A DNA stretch of 18,832 nucleotides from Crocosphaera chwakensis CCY0110 (GCF_000169335.1 NZ_AAXW01000081.1:1-18832), one strand, 5' to 3'. Positions 8,401-15,237 are shown, numbered from the stretch's first letter. Translations and numbers: made by a program. Notes: generated by a model from the letters alone, not told the origin.

Positions 8401-9431
8401 ACATCAAAACTTATGGTGAGTCCCTCGCACAAATTATGTGGATGGTAGGAGTGAAACCCGTACCCGACGCATTAGGAAGGGTCAACAAATTAGAGTTAAT
8501 TTCCCTTGAAGAATTAGGAAGACCCCGTATTGATGTGGTGGTTAATTGTTCTGGTGTTTTCCGTGACCTATTTATTAATCAAATGAACTTATTAGATCAG
8601 GCGGTTAAAATGGCAGCAGAAGCGAACGAACCCATCGAAATGAACTATGTTCGGAAACACGCGATGCAGCAAGCAGATGAAATGGGAATTAACCTCCGTG
8701 AAGCAGCTACCCGCATTTTTTCCAACGCTTCTGGTTCCTATTCTTCTAATGTAAACTTAGCGGTAGAAAATAGCAGTTGGGAAGAAGAAAAAGAGTTACA
8801 AGATATGTATCTCAACCGTAAAAGTTTTGCCTTCGATTCAGACAATCCTGGTATCATGAAAGATAACCGAAAAGTGTTTGAATCAGCGTTAAAAACGGCA
8901 GATGCAACGTTTCAAAATTTAGATTCTTCCGAGATTAGTTTAACGGATGTGTCCCATTATTTTGACTCTGATCCCACAAAAGTTGTAGCAAACTTACGGG
9001 GAGATGGCAAAAAACCGGCTGCTTATATTGCGGATACTACTACTGCTAATGCACAAGTTCGTACATTATCCGAAACCGTCCGTTTAGACGCGCGTACCAA
9101 GTTATTAAACCCTAAATGGTACGAAGGAATGTTATCTCATGGTTATGAAGGTGTCAGGGAACTTTCTAAGCGGTTAGTGAATACAATGGGATGGAGTGCA
9201 ACCGCAGACGCAGTAGATAACTGGGTGTATGAAGACGTTAATACAACTTTCATTGAAGACGAAGAAATGTGTAAACGTCTGATGAATTTAAACCCTAATT
9301 CTTTCCGTAAAATGGTCGGTACATTACTTGAAGTTAACGGACGAGGTTATTGGGAAACCTCCGAAGAAAACTTGGAAAGACTGCAGGAATTGTATCAAGA
9401 AGTTGAGGACAGAATTGAAGGTGTAGAATAA
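5448..9431 (+). CDS. chlH: Magnesium chelatase subunit H (ChlH)
   Basis: ChlH is the large, porphyrin-binding catalytic subunit of magnesium chelatase. With ChlI and ChlD it inserts Mg2+ into protoporphyrin IX using ATP, the first committed step towards chlorophyll. The protein is 1327 aa from MFTHVKSTIRHIIPEATNGR, the usual cyanobacterial N-terminus and length. Family signatures include the N-terminal VVYVVLEPQYQSSLSAAV, the segment HFGTHGSLEFMPGK (residues 613-626) and a C-terminal CobN-like region that includes IACVLWGTDNIKTYGESLAQ. ATG 5448 has AAGGAG upstream; an in-frame GTG at 5397 would add 17 non-homologous residues. No frameshift or missing block is evident. chlI and chlD are not in the window. 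The gene stands alone behind a long AT-rich leader and is followed by a hairpin at 9449-9477. Confidence 0.98.
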   Translation: MFTHVKSTIRHIIPEATNGRSLLKVVYVVLEPQYQSSLSAAVKAINKNNPKLAIEISGYLIEELRNPENYEEFKRDVAEANLFIASLIFIEDLADKVVEAVQPHRDNLDAVVVFPSMPQVMRLNKLGSFSMAQLGQSKSAIAQFMRKRKENSGAGFQDAMLKLLRTLPQVLKYLPVEKAQDARNFMLSFQYWLGGSSENLENFLVMLAHKYSYPDLFGDKQVYYKEPIVYPDMGIWHPLSMKMFEHVPSYMEWYNSRRDISDDLKDPLAPCIGLILQRTHLVTGDDAHYVAMVQELECMGAKVIPVFAGGLDFSKPVEAYFWKGDKERFPIVDTVVSLTGFALVGGPARQDHPKAIDSLKRLNRPYMCALPLVFQTTQEWEESDLGLHPIQVALQIAIPELDGAIEPIILSGRDGSTGRAIALQDRIEAVAQRAMKWATLRKKPKLDKKVAITVFSFPPDKGNVGTAAYLDVFGSIYEVIKALQGNGYDVQDIPESPKELMEAVIHDAQAQYASPELNIAHRMSVEQYERLTPYSVKLEENWGPPPGHLNSDGQNLLIYGKHFGNVFIGVQPTFGYEGDPMRLLFSRSASPHHGFAAYYTYLNQVWKADAVLHFGTHGSLEFMPGKQMGMSGDCYPDSLIGNIPNLYYYAANNPSEATIAKRRSYAETISYLTPPAENAGLYKGLKELSELIGSYQTLKDGGRGVPIVNTIMDKCRLVNLDQDIELPDTDAKDMTQEERDNIVGLVYRKLMEIESRLLPCGLHVVGKPPTAEEAIATLVNIASLDREEEGIISLPRILADSLDRDIEQVYQNSDRGILEDVELLQQITLATREAVASLVKTQIDAEGRVSLVSKLNFFNMGKKAPWIETLHDLGYKKVDQEKLKPLFEYLEFCLEQVCADNELGGLLKALEGEYVLPGPGGDPIRNPNVLPTGKNIHALDPQSIPTLAAVKSAKIVVDRLIARQKIDNGGNYPETIACVLWGTDNIKTYGESLAQIMWMVGVKPVPDALGRVNKLELISLEELGRPRIDVVVNCSGVFRDLFINQMNLLDQAVKMAAEANEPIEMNYVRKHAMQQADEMGINLREAATRIFSNASGSYSSNVNLAVENSSWEEEKELQDMYLNRKSFAFDSDNPGIMKDNRKVFESALKTADATFQNLDSSEISLTDVSHYFDSDPTKVVANLRGDGKKPAAYIADTTTANAQVRTLSETVRLDARTKLLNPKWYEGMLSHGYEGVRELSKRLVNTMGWSATADAVDNWVYEDVNTTFIEDEEMCKRLMNLNPNSFRKMVGTLLEVNGRGYWETSEENLERLQELYQEVEDRIEGVE

Positions 9432-9448
9432 GATAGGAATATAAGATT

Positions 9449-9477
9449 AGAGAGACTGGTGTGATGCTAGTCTCTCT
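9449..9477 (+). terminator. Hairpin after chlH
   Basis: Perfect 9-bp inverted repeat AGAGAGACT (9449-9457) and AGTCTCTCT (9469-9477) with an 11-nt loop, starting 18 bp after the chlH stop. Only a short T-rich run (gtcttt) follows, so termination may be partial and some read-through into the next gene is possible. Confidence 0.65.
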
Positions 9478-9495
9478 GTCTTTGAAAGATAAGTT

Positions 9496-10092
9496 ATGAA
9501 AAATAGCTTTTGGGGGTTTATATGGCAAAGTTTTCTAGAAATTTATGCAGTTCCCACTACATTTCTAGGAATTATTATTTCAGTCTTAGCTTGGATTATT
9601 TCATCAAAAACTCAGGTTTCTCTCGCTTTAGTCATTACAATAGCTGTCTTTACTCTAATTATCCTTATTACTCTTTTTCATGCAGCTTATAAAGCTTTTA
9701 GATATACTAAGAAGTTAGAATCTGAGTTAGAACAGTTGAAAGAAACTAATGAAAACCTGATTAATGAGGTTAATAAATGGAGAATACCTAAAATACTTAG
9801 AGTTCAAAAAGATCAAGATCAAGGACTTATATTATGTCTTCTAGAGAGTTCAGAATTATTTGCTGTTAAAATAAGAATATCTTTTTATTATACAGATGAA
9901 GATGGTTTTGAAAGATTCATTGGTGTAGGTTTCATTGAGAACATACAAAGTGATGGAAAAATGCAAGCAGTAATGAATCAGCCATTTTCTACTTATCAAA
10001 CTATTTTAGACAGGTTAACTAATAATGATAATACAGTCTTAGAAAGAACTATTATTAGACCTGGAACCCCTAAGAATTCTAATCAACTCTAA
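9496..10092 (+). CDS. Membrane-anchored coiled-coil protein of unknown function
   Basis: I do not recognise a named family. The 198-aa protein has two membrane helices near the N-terminus (about residues 19-35, VPTTFLGIIISVLAWII, and 41-62, VSLALVITIAVFTLIILI). A short coiled coil follows (about 70-93, KKLESELEQLKETNENLINEV), then a soluble domain (about 97-190) containing IRISFYYTDEDGFERFIGVG followed by a further strand-like segment, and an Arg/Pro-rich tail. The layout suggests an inner-membrane anchor presenting a cytoplasmic beta-rich domain. The next gene begins 18 bp downstream and is probably co-transcribed and functionally linked. The ribosome site before ATG 9496 is weak. The genes from here to 11000 are visibly AT-richer than chlH, consistent with an accessory segment. 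Confidence 0.7.
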   Translation: MKNSFWGFIWQSFLEIYAVPTTFLGIIISVLAWIISSKTQVSLALVITIAVFTLIILITLFHAAYKAFRYTKKLESELEQLKETNENLINEVNKWRIPKILRVQKDQDQGLILCLLESSELFAVKIRISFYYTDEDGFERFIGVGFIENIQSDGKMQAVMNQPFSTYQTILDRLTNNDNTVLERTIIRPGTPKNSNQL

Positions 10093-10110
10093 AGGAAAAG
10101 GATAGCGAAC

Positions 10111-10542
10111 ATGGAACAAGTCACAAATACCCCTCTTTTATCACCAAAAGGAACATTTCCTGCTATTGTAGCAAAAGTGATTGATGATTATAAATTAGTC
10201 ATTAATCGTGGATCAGAACATCGAATTGAAGAAGGACAAAGAATGTTAGTTTATTGTGTTAGTGATGAAGATATTAAAGATCCGAATACTGGAGAATCTC
10301 TAGGATTTCTTGAATTAGTTCGAGGAACAGGAAAAATCATTTTTGTTCAAGATAAAATTTCAATTCTTGAATCAGATAAAACGATTGAGTTAAGTTATCT
10401 TTCAAATGCTCAAAATACAACTCATAATATTACTATTAGGACTAATAGTATAGATCATTTATATATTGGACAAATCTCAGAACATAAAAATCTTATACCT
10501 TTTGATAATCCTCAAATTGGTGATCTAGTTAAACCTATTTAG
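10111..10542 (+). CDS. Small FlgT-C-like beta-barrel protein, function unknown
   Basis: A 143-aa soluble protein without signal peptide. Residues about 13-85 follow a pattern also found in FlgT C-terminal-like domains and related bacterial proteins: a strand (IVAKVIDDYKLVINRGSEH), then GQRMLVY, then DPNTGESLGFLELVRGTGKI, then FVQDKISIL. That pattern is typically a small beta barrel. The similarity is recognised from motif order only, and there are no flagellar genes nearby, so a flagellar role should not be read into it. The remaining 60 residues are unassigned. ATG 10111 has a good purine-rich site (AAAGGAAAAGGA). It sits 18 bp after the membrane/coiled-coil gene and 10 bp before the HicB-like gene, so the three probably share a transcript. 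Confidence 0.7.
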   Translation: MEQVTNTPLLSPKGTFPAIVAKVIDDYKLVINRGSEHRIEEGQRMLVYCVSDEDIKDPNTGESLGFLELVRGTGKIIFVQDKISILESDKTIELSYLSNAQNTTHNITIRTNSIDHLYIGQISEHKNLIPFDNPQIGDLVKPI

Positions 10543-10552
10543 AATATTAGAA

Positions 10553-10786
10553 ATGATGAAAAATAATAGCACATTAGACTATTTTTTATCCCTTAAATAT
10601 CTTATTTCAATTTACCCTGAAGATGAAGGAGGATATACTGCTTTAATTCCTGACTTACAAGGGTGTATAACTCAAGGAGAAACATTAGAAGAAGTTGTTA
10701 TTAATATTGAGGAAGCAAGAGAATTATGGATAGAGACGGTTTATCATAGTGGTAAGAAAAGGATTCCTTTACCTTCAAGAAAATAG
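10553..10786 (+). CDS. Orphan HicB-family antitoxin-like protein
   Basis: A 77-aa protein with the HicB core: YLISIYPEDEGGYTALIPDL, then GCITQGETLEEVVINIEEA, then RELWIETVYHSGK and IPLPS. In complete HicAB modules HicB has a partial RNase H fold that binds the toxin HicA, an mRNA interferase, and often carries a C-terminal DNA-binding domain. Here the protein ends at IPLPSRK, so the ribbon-helix-helix segment seen in longer members is absent. No HicA gene lies on either side: upstream is the FlgT-C-like gene at 10 bp, downstream an Uma2 remnant. It may be a solitary antitoxin, a short stand-alone HicB-like protein or what is left of a module. Two adjacent ATGs (10553, 10556) can start it. Confidence 0.85.
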   Translation: MMKNNSTLDYFLSLKYLISIYPEDEGGYTALIPDLQGCITQGETLEEVVINIEEARELWIETVYHSGKKRIPLPSRK

Positions 10787-10850
10787 TTTTTCGAGTTAAC
10801 TATTGTGATTGCATTTAACCTAACTGATTATATTGGAGAGGGAAAAGTTT

Positions 10851-11000
10851 ATGCGTATTACCCCAAAAGGTATGAGTATATTAGAGTTATACTGCCTTTA
10901 CAGTTTAAAATCTTTACAAGAAAAGATGATAGAGTATCTAGAAAATGGAACAAAATTAGGATGGTTAATTAACCCTAAAGATAAAGAAGAGGAAACTTGA
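10851..11000 (+). pseudogene. Remnant of a Uma2-family (DUF820) putative nuclease
   Basis: A 49-codon frame with a good ribosome site (GGAGAGGG, ATG 10851). Residues 19-45 contain LQEKMIEYLENGTKLGWLI followed by NPKDKE. This closely follows the central helix and strand of Uma2 proteins, typically SLxxLQxKMxEYLxNGxxLGWLINPxxxxVEIY. Full Uma2 proteins are about 180-200 aa, so nearly all of the fold, including the upstream catalytic Asp/Glu region, is missing. The first 18 residues do not match the family. After the TGA the same frame reads QCFKSVLLSN, faintly like the next Uma2 segment, which suggests decay rather than a designed short gene. Uma2 copies are abundant in cyanobacteria. Confidence 0.65.
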
Positions 11001-11036
11001 CAATGTTTCAAAAGTGTTCTATTATCCAATTTAGTT

Positions 11037-11060
11037 AGGTAGGATGGGTAAATCCTACCT
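11037..11060. terminator. Hairpin between convergent genes
   Basis: Perfect 9-bp inverted repeat AGGTAGGAT (11037-11045) and ATCCTACCT (11052-11060), loop GGGTAA. It lies 18 bp beyond the 3' end of the minus-strand 51-aa gene and 36 bp beyond the Uma2 remnant, so it could end transcripts from both sides. There is no clear T tract on either strand. Confidence 0.5.
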
Positions 11061-11078
11061 GAAATTTATAAGCAGACC

Positions 11079-11234
11079 TTAAAACACCCCTAAAAGAACG
11101 GCAGTGGTAAACAAGATAAATACTGCCATGATAATCATAGAAATCATGAAATAAGGTGCATGGTTAACCTGTTCTAGATATTCGTTCTTTTTGCGATCTT
11201 CCTTACTTAAGGGCTTAAAATACATATCGTGCAT
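11079..11234 (-). CDS. 51-aa single-pass membrane protein, unrecognised
   Basis: A small gene below usual length cut-offs. The product begins MHDMYFKPLSKEDRKKNEYL, a charged, soluble-looking N-terminal half. It ends in a hydrophobic helix (about residues 28-50, YFMISMIIMAVFILFTTAVL) and Val-Phe. The ATG at 11234 is preceded by GGAGAG with about 8-10 nt spacing, which supports translation. The size and single-helix layout resemble the small auxiliary subunits common in cyanobacterial photosystem, NDH-1 and oxidase complexes, but I cannot match it to a named one and assign no function. Its upstream region (11235-11477) carries clustered TTAACTG/CAGTTAA motifs, and a hairpin follows it at 11037-11060. 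It probably has its own promoter, separate from the radical SAM gene upstream on the same strand. Confidence 0.75.
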   Translation of the reverse strand: MHDMYFKPLSKEDRKKNEYLEQVNHAPYFMISMIIMAVFILFTTAVLLGVF

Positions 11235-11303
11235 AATATTGACTCTCCGTTATATTCATCTCAAAGTTACAGATGACCTTCCTTTATTGTTGAACTTGTG
11301 AGT

Positions 11304-11371
11304 CAGTTAAGCTTGCTGTTAACTTATTGGAACTAGATTTAGATTAACTGTACAGTGAGTGCAGTTAAGCT
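11304..11371. promoter_or_regulatory. Cluster of CAGTTAA/TTAACTG motifs upstream of the 51-aa gene
   Basis: CAGTTAAGCT occurs twice as a direct repeat (11304-11313 and 11362-11371). TTAACTG (11344-11350) forms an inverted repeat with CAGTTAA (11362-11368), and a fourth variant TGTTAAC is at about 11318-11324. An 8-bp palindrome CTGTACAG (11348-11355) sits in the middle. TTGTGAG (about 11296-11302) and CTCACAA (about 11370-11376) flank the set as another inverted pair. This density suggests a regulator-binding region for the minus-strand gene at 11079-11234. The regulator is unknown. Confidence 0.45.
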
Positions 11372-11477
11372 CACAACTCAAGTATTTCTGTAGTGAAATG
11401 TCATCAACTTATAACTTTATTGTAAACAACGAAACAATGATCAAGTATTAATATTTGTTACAAAAACAGTCTATATG

Positions 11478-13085
11478 TTAATAAGTTACGGACATAGATG
11501 TATCTAAATGTTTCATTAAAGTTGATTGAGGTAACGGTCCATTGAGATGACTCCAAGGTAAGATTTGTTCAGTTCTCCAGTCATTATGAACATAATAATC
11601 TAAAGAGGGTAATTGTCCTTTTAATTCTTTGAAAGCGCGTTTATAGCTACCTAATGAGTCACCATAAAATCGAGTTAATTGCAGTAGTTTACTAAGACGG
11701 CGATCGCCTCTCGACATTAATGCTTGAATCACAGACCAATTATAGCTTTCTGGACGAAATTCTATCCCTTTTTTACCTAGTTGTTTCTGTAAATATCTAA
11801 GTCTTTTTTTCGCTATTTTATTAACACCGAACCACTGAAATGGTGTGTGAGATTTAGGGACAAAAGTGCTGCAACCAAAGGTTAATCTTAATCCTGGGAC
11901 TGCTTTTTTGATGGATTCTAACATCCTAATGGTTTGTTCGATATCCTCCTCATTTTCTTTTGGTATCCCTATCATTCCATAGAGTTTTAAGTTTTTTAAT
12001 CCTCCTGCTTTAGCATTAATTGCTGCTTGTATAATCTCTTCATTTTCTAATTTTTTGTTAATAATTTTTCTGATTTTTTCCGAACCACTTTCAACAGCAA
12101 TAGTAACAGATTTTGTATGGCGATCGCTTAATATTTTTGCTAATTTTTCTGTTAATGTATTAGTTCTAACGGAGGCAATACTTACTCTAACATCTTCATA
12201 TTTAGGTTGATGGAGATAATCTAATAAATCGTTAAATTCAGGATGTTGGGTGACAGATGCACCTAATAAACCAATTCTCTTAGTTACTTGTAAACCTTTT
12301 TCAATTGCTGGTATCAGAGAACCCTCTAAACTAGCTGTGCGGAAAGGTAAAGTTAGATAACTAGCTAAACAAAAACGACACATTTCTGGACAACTTCTGA
12401 CCACTTCTACCATGTAGATATTTTCCCATGCTGCTTTTTCTGTTACTACAGTAGAAGCAGATAAAATATTACCTTTATAAGTTTGTTTTTCAACAGTAGA
12501 AGAAATATTAGTATCAATGGGTTGGATAGATTTTATTTCACCATCGGGACTGTGATACTCAACTTCATATAAACTGGGAATATAAATCCCTGGAATGGTT
12601 GCTAAATATCTTAATTTTGTTTTCCTGTCTTCATATCGTACAGTTTTATAAGCATTGATAAAATCATTGATTAAATTTTCTCCATCTCCCAATAAAATAA
12701 TGTCAAAGAAATCAGCAAACGGTTCAGGGTTAGCAGTTAAAACTGGTCCTCCACCGAATACTAAAGGATGATTATTGTTTCGTTCATTAGCTTGAAAAGG
12801 AATAGCTAAAGATTCTAAAAGATTAAGGATATTAACATAATCTAATTCCCAAGAAAAAGAAAAGCCTAATAATTCAGGATTTGAGGGTAAGGACTCTTGA
12901 ATATCGGTAAATAAGCGACTAACCTGAATATCAGAACGAGTTGCAAAGGTTGCCCAAATAATTTGATAACCTAAGCTAGTGATTCCCACAGTGTAATCAT
13001 TAGGAAAAGCAAAAATTAAAGGAATCGCATCATTAGCAGGAGATACAAGATTAAATAATAAACGTTCTTGGTTAAAATCAGTCAT
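11478..13085 (-). CDS. Radical SAM protein, B12-binding-like N-terminus (TIGR03960-like)
   Basis: A 535-aa radical S-adenosylmethionine enzyme. The N-terminal part (about residues 20-150) looks like the B12-binding-type domain that often precedes this class: YTVGITSLGYQIIWATF, then LGFSFSWELDYVNILNLL, FGGGPVLTANPEPFADFFDI and LLGDGEN. The radical SAM core follows, with the cluster motif CPEMCRFC (Cys232, Cys236, Cys239, the CX3CX2C pattern that binds a 4Fe-4S cluster). Later come VTIAVESGSEKIRK and YGMIGIPKENEEDI. The canonical cobalamin motif DxHxxG is not seen, so cobalamin binding is doubtful. Relatives are widespread in cyanobacteria, mostly without a proven substrate, so no reaction is named. 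ATG 13085 starts it. The upstream neighbour is the long non-coding region at 13086-13616. Confidence 0.88.
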   Translation of the reverse strand: MTDFNQERLLFNLVSPANDAIPLIFAFPNDYTVGITSLGYQIIWATFATRSDIQVSRLFTDIQESLPSNPELLGFSFSWELDYVNILNLLESLAIPFQANERNNNHPLVFGGGPVLTANPEPFADFFDIILLGDGENLINDFINAYKTVRYEDRKTKLRYLATIPGIYIPSLYEVEYHSPDGEIKSIQPIDTNISSTVEKQTYKGNILSASTVVTEKAAWENIYMVEVVRSCPEMCRFCLASYLTLPFRTASLEGSLIPAIEKGLQVTKRIGLLGASVTQHPEFNDLLDYLHQPKYEDVRVSIASVRTNTLTEKLAKILSDRHTKSVTIAVESGSEKIRKIINKKLENEEIIQAAINAKAGGLKNLKLYGMIGIPKENEEDIEQTIRMLESIKKAVPGLRLTFGCSTFVPKSHTPFQWFGVNKIAKKRLRYLQKQLGKKGIEFRPESYNWSVIQALMSRGDRRLSKLLQLTRFYGDSLGSYKRAFKELKGQLPSLDYYVHNDWRTEQILPWSHLNGPLPQSTLMKHLDTSMSVTY

Positions 13086-13616
13086 AAGTTATCATTCATC
13101 AATTTTTTGAGTTATGAGGTATATCTTTAATGATAAGGATTTTAGGGACATACAGATAACAATTTAGATTGTGTTTTCTTAGGAATTTCTATAATAACAA
13201 AATGATTCTCAGAATATAATATAAAAATAACACACAATTAATGTATTATTCCATTCTGTAGTGATTTAATCGTGTTAAGCCTATAAAATGGTATTATCTA
13301 GGCTTAATATTATTCTGCCCCTTCTGTAAATATTTACTCTTTCAATTTATCAATTACTATTGTTGTTTCAGTTATTAATAGCTAATTGATAATCAGGCTT
13401 AATGGCTAAAGCATGAGTGTAATGCTATGACAGTAGATGAATTGTCCTTATAAAAATATCAATGAGTTCCCGAACTTGGGAAAACAAAATAATTGTCACC
13501 GACTTGACATATTCTTGACACACCATTGACACAATGATGATATTCAATGTAATCGTGGTTTTTTCTCAAAAGCCAGTTTATTTGTTTTTAAAAACCCTTT
13601 AAAATCTGCTTTAATT
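13086..13616. other. Long AT-rich divergent intergenic region
   Basis: About 530 bp between the divergent radical SAM and DUF2949 genes, with no convincing gene. It contains a 9-bp inverted repeat TTAAGCCTA (13275-13283) and TAGGCTTAA (13299-13307), a further direct copy of AGGCTTAAT at 13395-13403, and a triple TTGACA array near the right end (listed separately). Promoters for both flanking genes should lie here. A small RNA is possible but nothing in the sequence demands one. Confidence 0.5.
13504..13553 (+). promoter_or_regulatory. Three TTGACA hexamers at 11-bp spacing, with possible promoter
   Basis: TTGACA occurs at 13504-13509, 13515-13520 and 13526-13531, each start exactly 11 bp after the last. 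The third has TGTAAT at 13548-13553, 16 bp downstream, giving a plausible sigma-70 -35/-10 pair for the DUF2949 gene (ATG 13617). Evenly phased direct repeats of about one helical turn are also how OmpR-type response regulators bind. Either reading is inference; the array itself is seen directly. Confidence 0.5.
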
Positions 13617-13811
13617 ATGAACCCCACTGCAACTAGACTTCTTGATTTTCTTCAAAGAGACTTAGATATTCCCCCTGAGTCTCTTAATCTTGCTCTTAAA
13701 GATGAACAGGCTATGCCACACCATTTCCCAATGATTCTCTGGCAATATGGCTTAGTTACTAAAGAACAGTTAGAATCTGTCTTTGATTGGTTAGATGAAC
13801 ATCTTTTATAG
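13617..13811 (+). CDS. DUF2949 family protein
   Basis: A 64-aa cytoplasmic protein of a family found essentially in cyanobacteria and without a known function. It matches the family pattern: an N-terminal helix (RLLDFLQRDLDIPPESLNLAL) and a second block with MILWQYGLVTKEQLESVFDW. The length is normal. No catalytic or metal-binding residues stand out. The ATG at 13617 follows a T/A-rich leader without a strong ribosome site. A candidate promoter with three TTGACA boxes lies about 60-110 bp upstream. argG begins 167 bp downstream on the same strand; a shared transcript is possible but not shown. Confidence 0.82.
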   Translation: MNPTATRLLDFLQRDLDIPPESLNLALKDEQAMPHHFPMILWQYGLVTKEQLESVFDWLDEHLL

Positions 13812-13978
13812 ATAACTAACCAACACTTCATTATCACTACTTTTGCTTTAATTACTGCCAATTTTAAGAAAGTATTTATGATGCCTAAATTGTTCTGTAT
13901 TCTTGACCCATACTAATGACTTAATCAAGTGACCTAAAGTAAAATGAGCTTTGAGATGTATGCTAGAGATAAAATTAT

Positions 13979-15181
13979 ATGGGTCGTGCTAAAAAAGTCG
14001 TGCTTGCTTATTCTGGTGGGGTAGATACCTCCGTTTGTATTCCCTATCTCAAGCAAGAGTGGGGAGTAGAAGAAGTTATCACCTTAGCTGCGGACTTGGG
14101 CCAAGGGGATGAACTAGGCCCCATCCAAGCCAAAGCCTTAAAATCAGGGGCTGTTGAGTCCCTGGTAGAAGATGCCACCAAGGAGTTTGTCACCGACTAT
14201 GCCTTTAAAGCTATCAAAGCTAATGCCCTCTATGAGAGTCGTTATCCTCTCTCTACAGCGTTAGCCCGTCCTCTCATTGCTAAACTATTAGTAGACGCTG
14301 CTGAAAAATACGGGGCCGATGCAGTTGCTCATGGTTGCACTGCCAAAGGTAATGATCAAGTCCGTTTTGATTTAGGAATCTTAGCCTTAAATCCTACCTT
14401 AAAAGTATTAGCCCCTGCTAGGGAATGGAATATGAGTCGGGAACAAACCATTGCCTACGGCGAGCAATTTGGGTTAGAATTTCCCGTTAAGAAGTCTTCT
14501 CCTTTCAGTATCGATCGCAACCTCTTGGGCCGTAGTATCGAAGCCGGTCCCCTAGAAGATCCCATGACCGAACCCCCGGAAGAAATTTACTTAATGACCA
14601 AGGCGATCGCAGATACACCAGATACCCCCGAATACGTGGAGATCGGTTTTGAGAAGGGTATTCCTGTCAGTCTCAATGGTCAAACCTTAGATCCCGTTGC
14701 CCTCATTAGTCAACTCAATGATGTTGTGGGTAAACACGGTGTCGGTCGACTCGATATGATTGAAAATAGAGTGGTTGGCATTAAATCACGAGAAATTTAT
14801 GAAGCCCCTGCTTTATTAGTTCTCATTGATGCCCACCGCGACTTAGAAAGTTTAACCCTGACTGCTGATGTTACCCAATACAAGAAAGGTATTGAAGACA
14901 CCTATAGTCATTTAATCTATCGAGGGTTATGGTATTCTCCTTTAAAAGAGTCCCTTGATGCTTTCATCGATCATACTCAAGAAAGAGTCACGGGGATGGT
15001 TCGCATTAAGCTATTCAAAGGTAATGCAAACATAGTTGGTCGTCAATCTGATTATTCCATCTATAGCCCCAACTTAGCTACCTATGGGGAAGATGATTAC
15101 TTCGATCATAAAGCAGCAGAAGGCTTTATCTATATTTGGGGACTCCCTACTAGAGTTTGGGCTGAAAAAACCAAAGGTTAA
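13979..15181 (+). CDS. argG: Argininosuccinate synthase
   Basis: ArgG condenses citrulline and aspartate with ATP to give argininosuccinate, the penultimate step of arginine synthesis, in the cytoplasm. The 400-aa protein has the normal family length. Residues 10-18 (AYSGGVDTS) form the PP-loop ATP-binding motif. Other signatures are ESRYPLSTALARPLIAK and AHGCTAKGNDQVRFD (citrulline/aspartate-binding region) and the block SPFSIDRNLLGRSIEAGPLE. The start is ATG at 13979; upstream purines (GAGATAAA) are a weak ribosome site. The coding sequence is GC-richer than the flanking small genes, fitting a conserved housekeeping gene. A hairpin with a T-rich tail follows at 15194-15217. No arginine-repressor site is identifiable by eye. 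Confidence 0.98.
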   Translation: MGRAKKVVLAYSGGVDTSVCIPYLKQEWGVEEVITLAADLGQGDELGPIQAKALKSGAVESLVEDATKEFVTDYAFKAIKANALYESRYPLSTALARPLIAKLLVDAAEKYGADAVAHGCTAKGNDQVRFDLGILALNPTLKVLAPAREWNMSREQTIAYGEQFGLEFPVKKSSPFSIDRNLLGRSIEAGPLEDPMTEPPEEIYLMTKAIADTPDTPEYVEIGFEKGIPVSLNGQTLDPVALISQLNDVVGKHGVGRLDMIENRVVGIKSREIYEAPALLVLIDAHRDLESLTLTADVTQYKKGIEDTYSHLIYRGLWYSPLKESLDAFIDHTQERVTGMVRIKLFKGNANIVGRQSDYSIYSPNLATYGEDDYFDHKAAEGFIYIWGLPTRVWAEKTKG

Positions 15182-15193
15182 GGGTTCAATTTT

Positions 15194-15231
15194 GGGGCTT
15201 AATTTAGATTAAGTCCCTATTATTATTGTTT
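15194..15231 (+). terminator. Intrinsic terminator after argG
   Basis: GGGGCTTAAT (15194-15203) pairs with ATTAAGTCCC (15208-15217), a 10-bp stem with one G-U pair and a TTAG loop, 13 bp after the argG stop. It is followed by the T-rich run TATTATTATTGTTT. It also lies just beyond the 3' end of the minus-strand DUF4926 gene and may serve both. Confidence 0.75.
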
Positions 15232-15237
15232 GATAGA

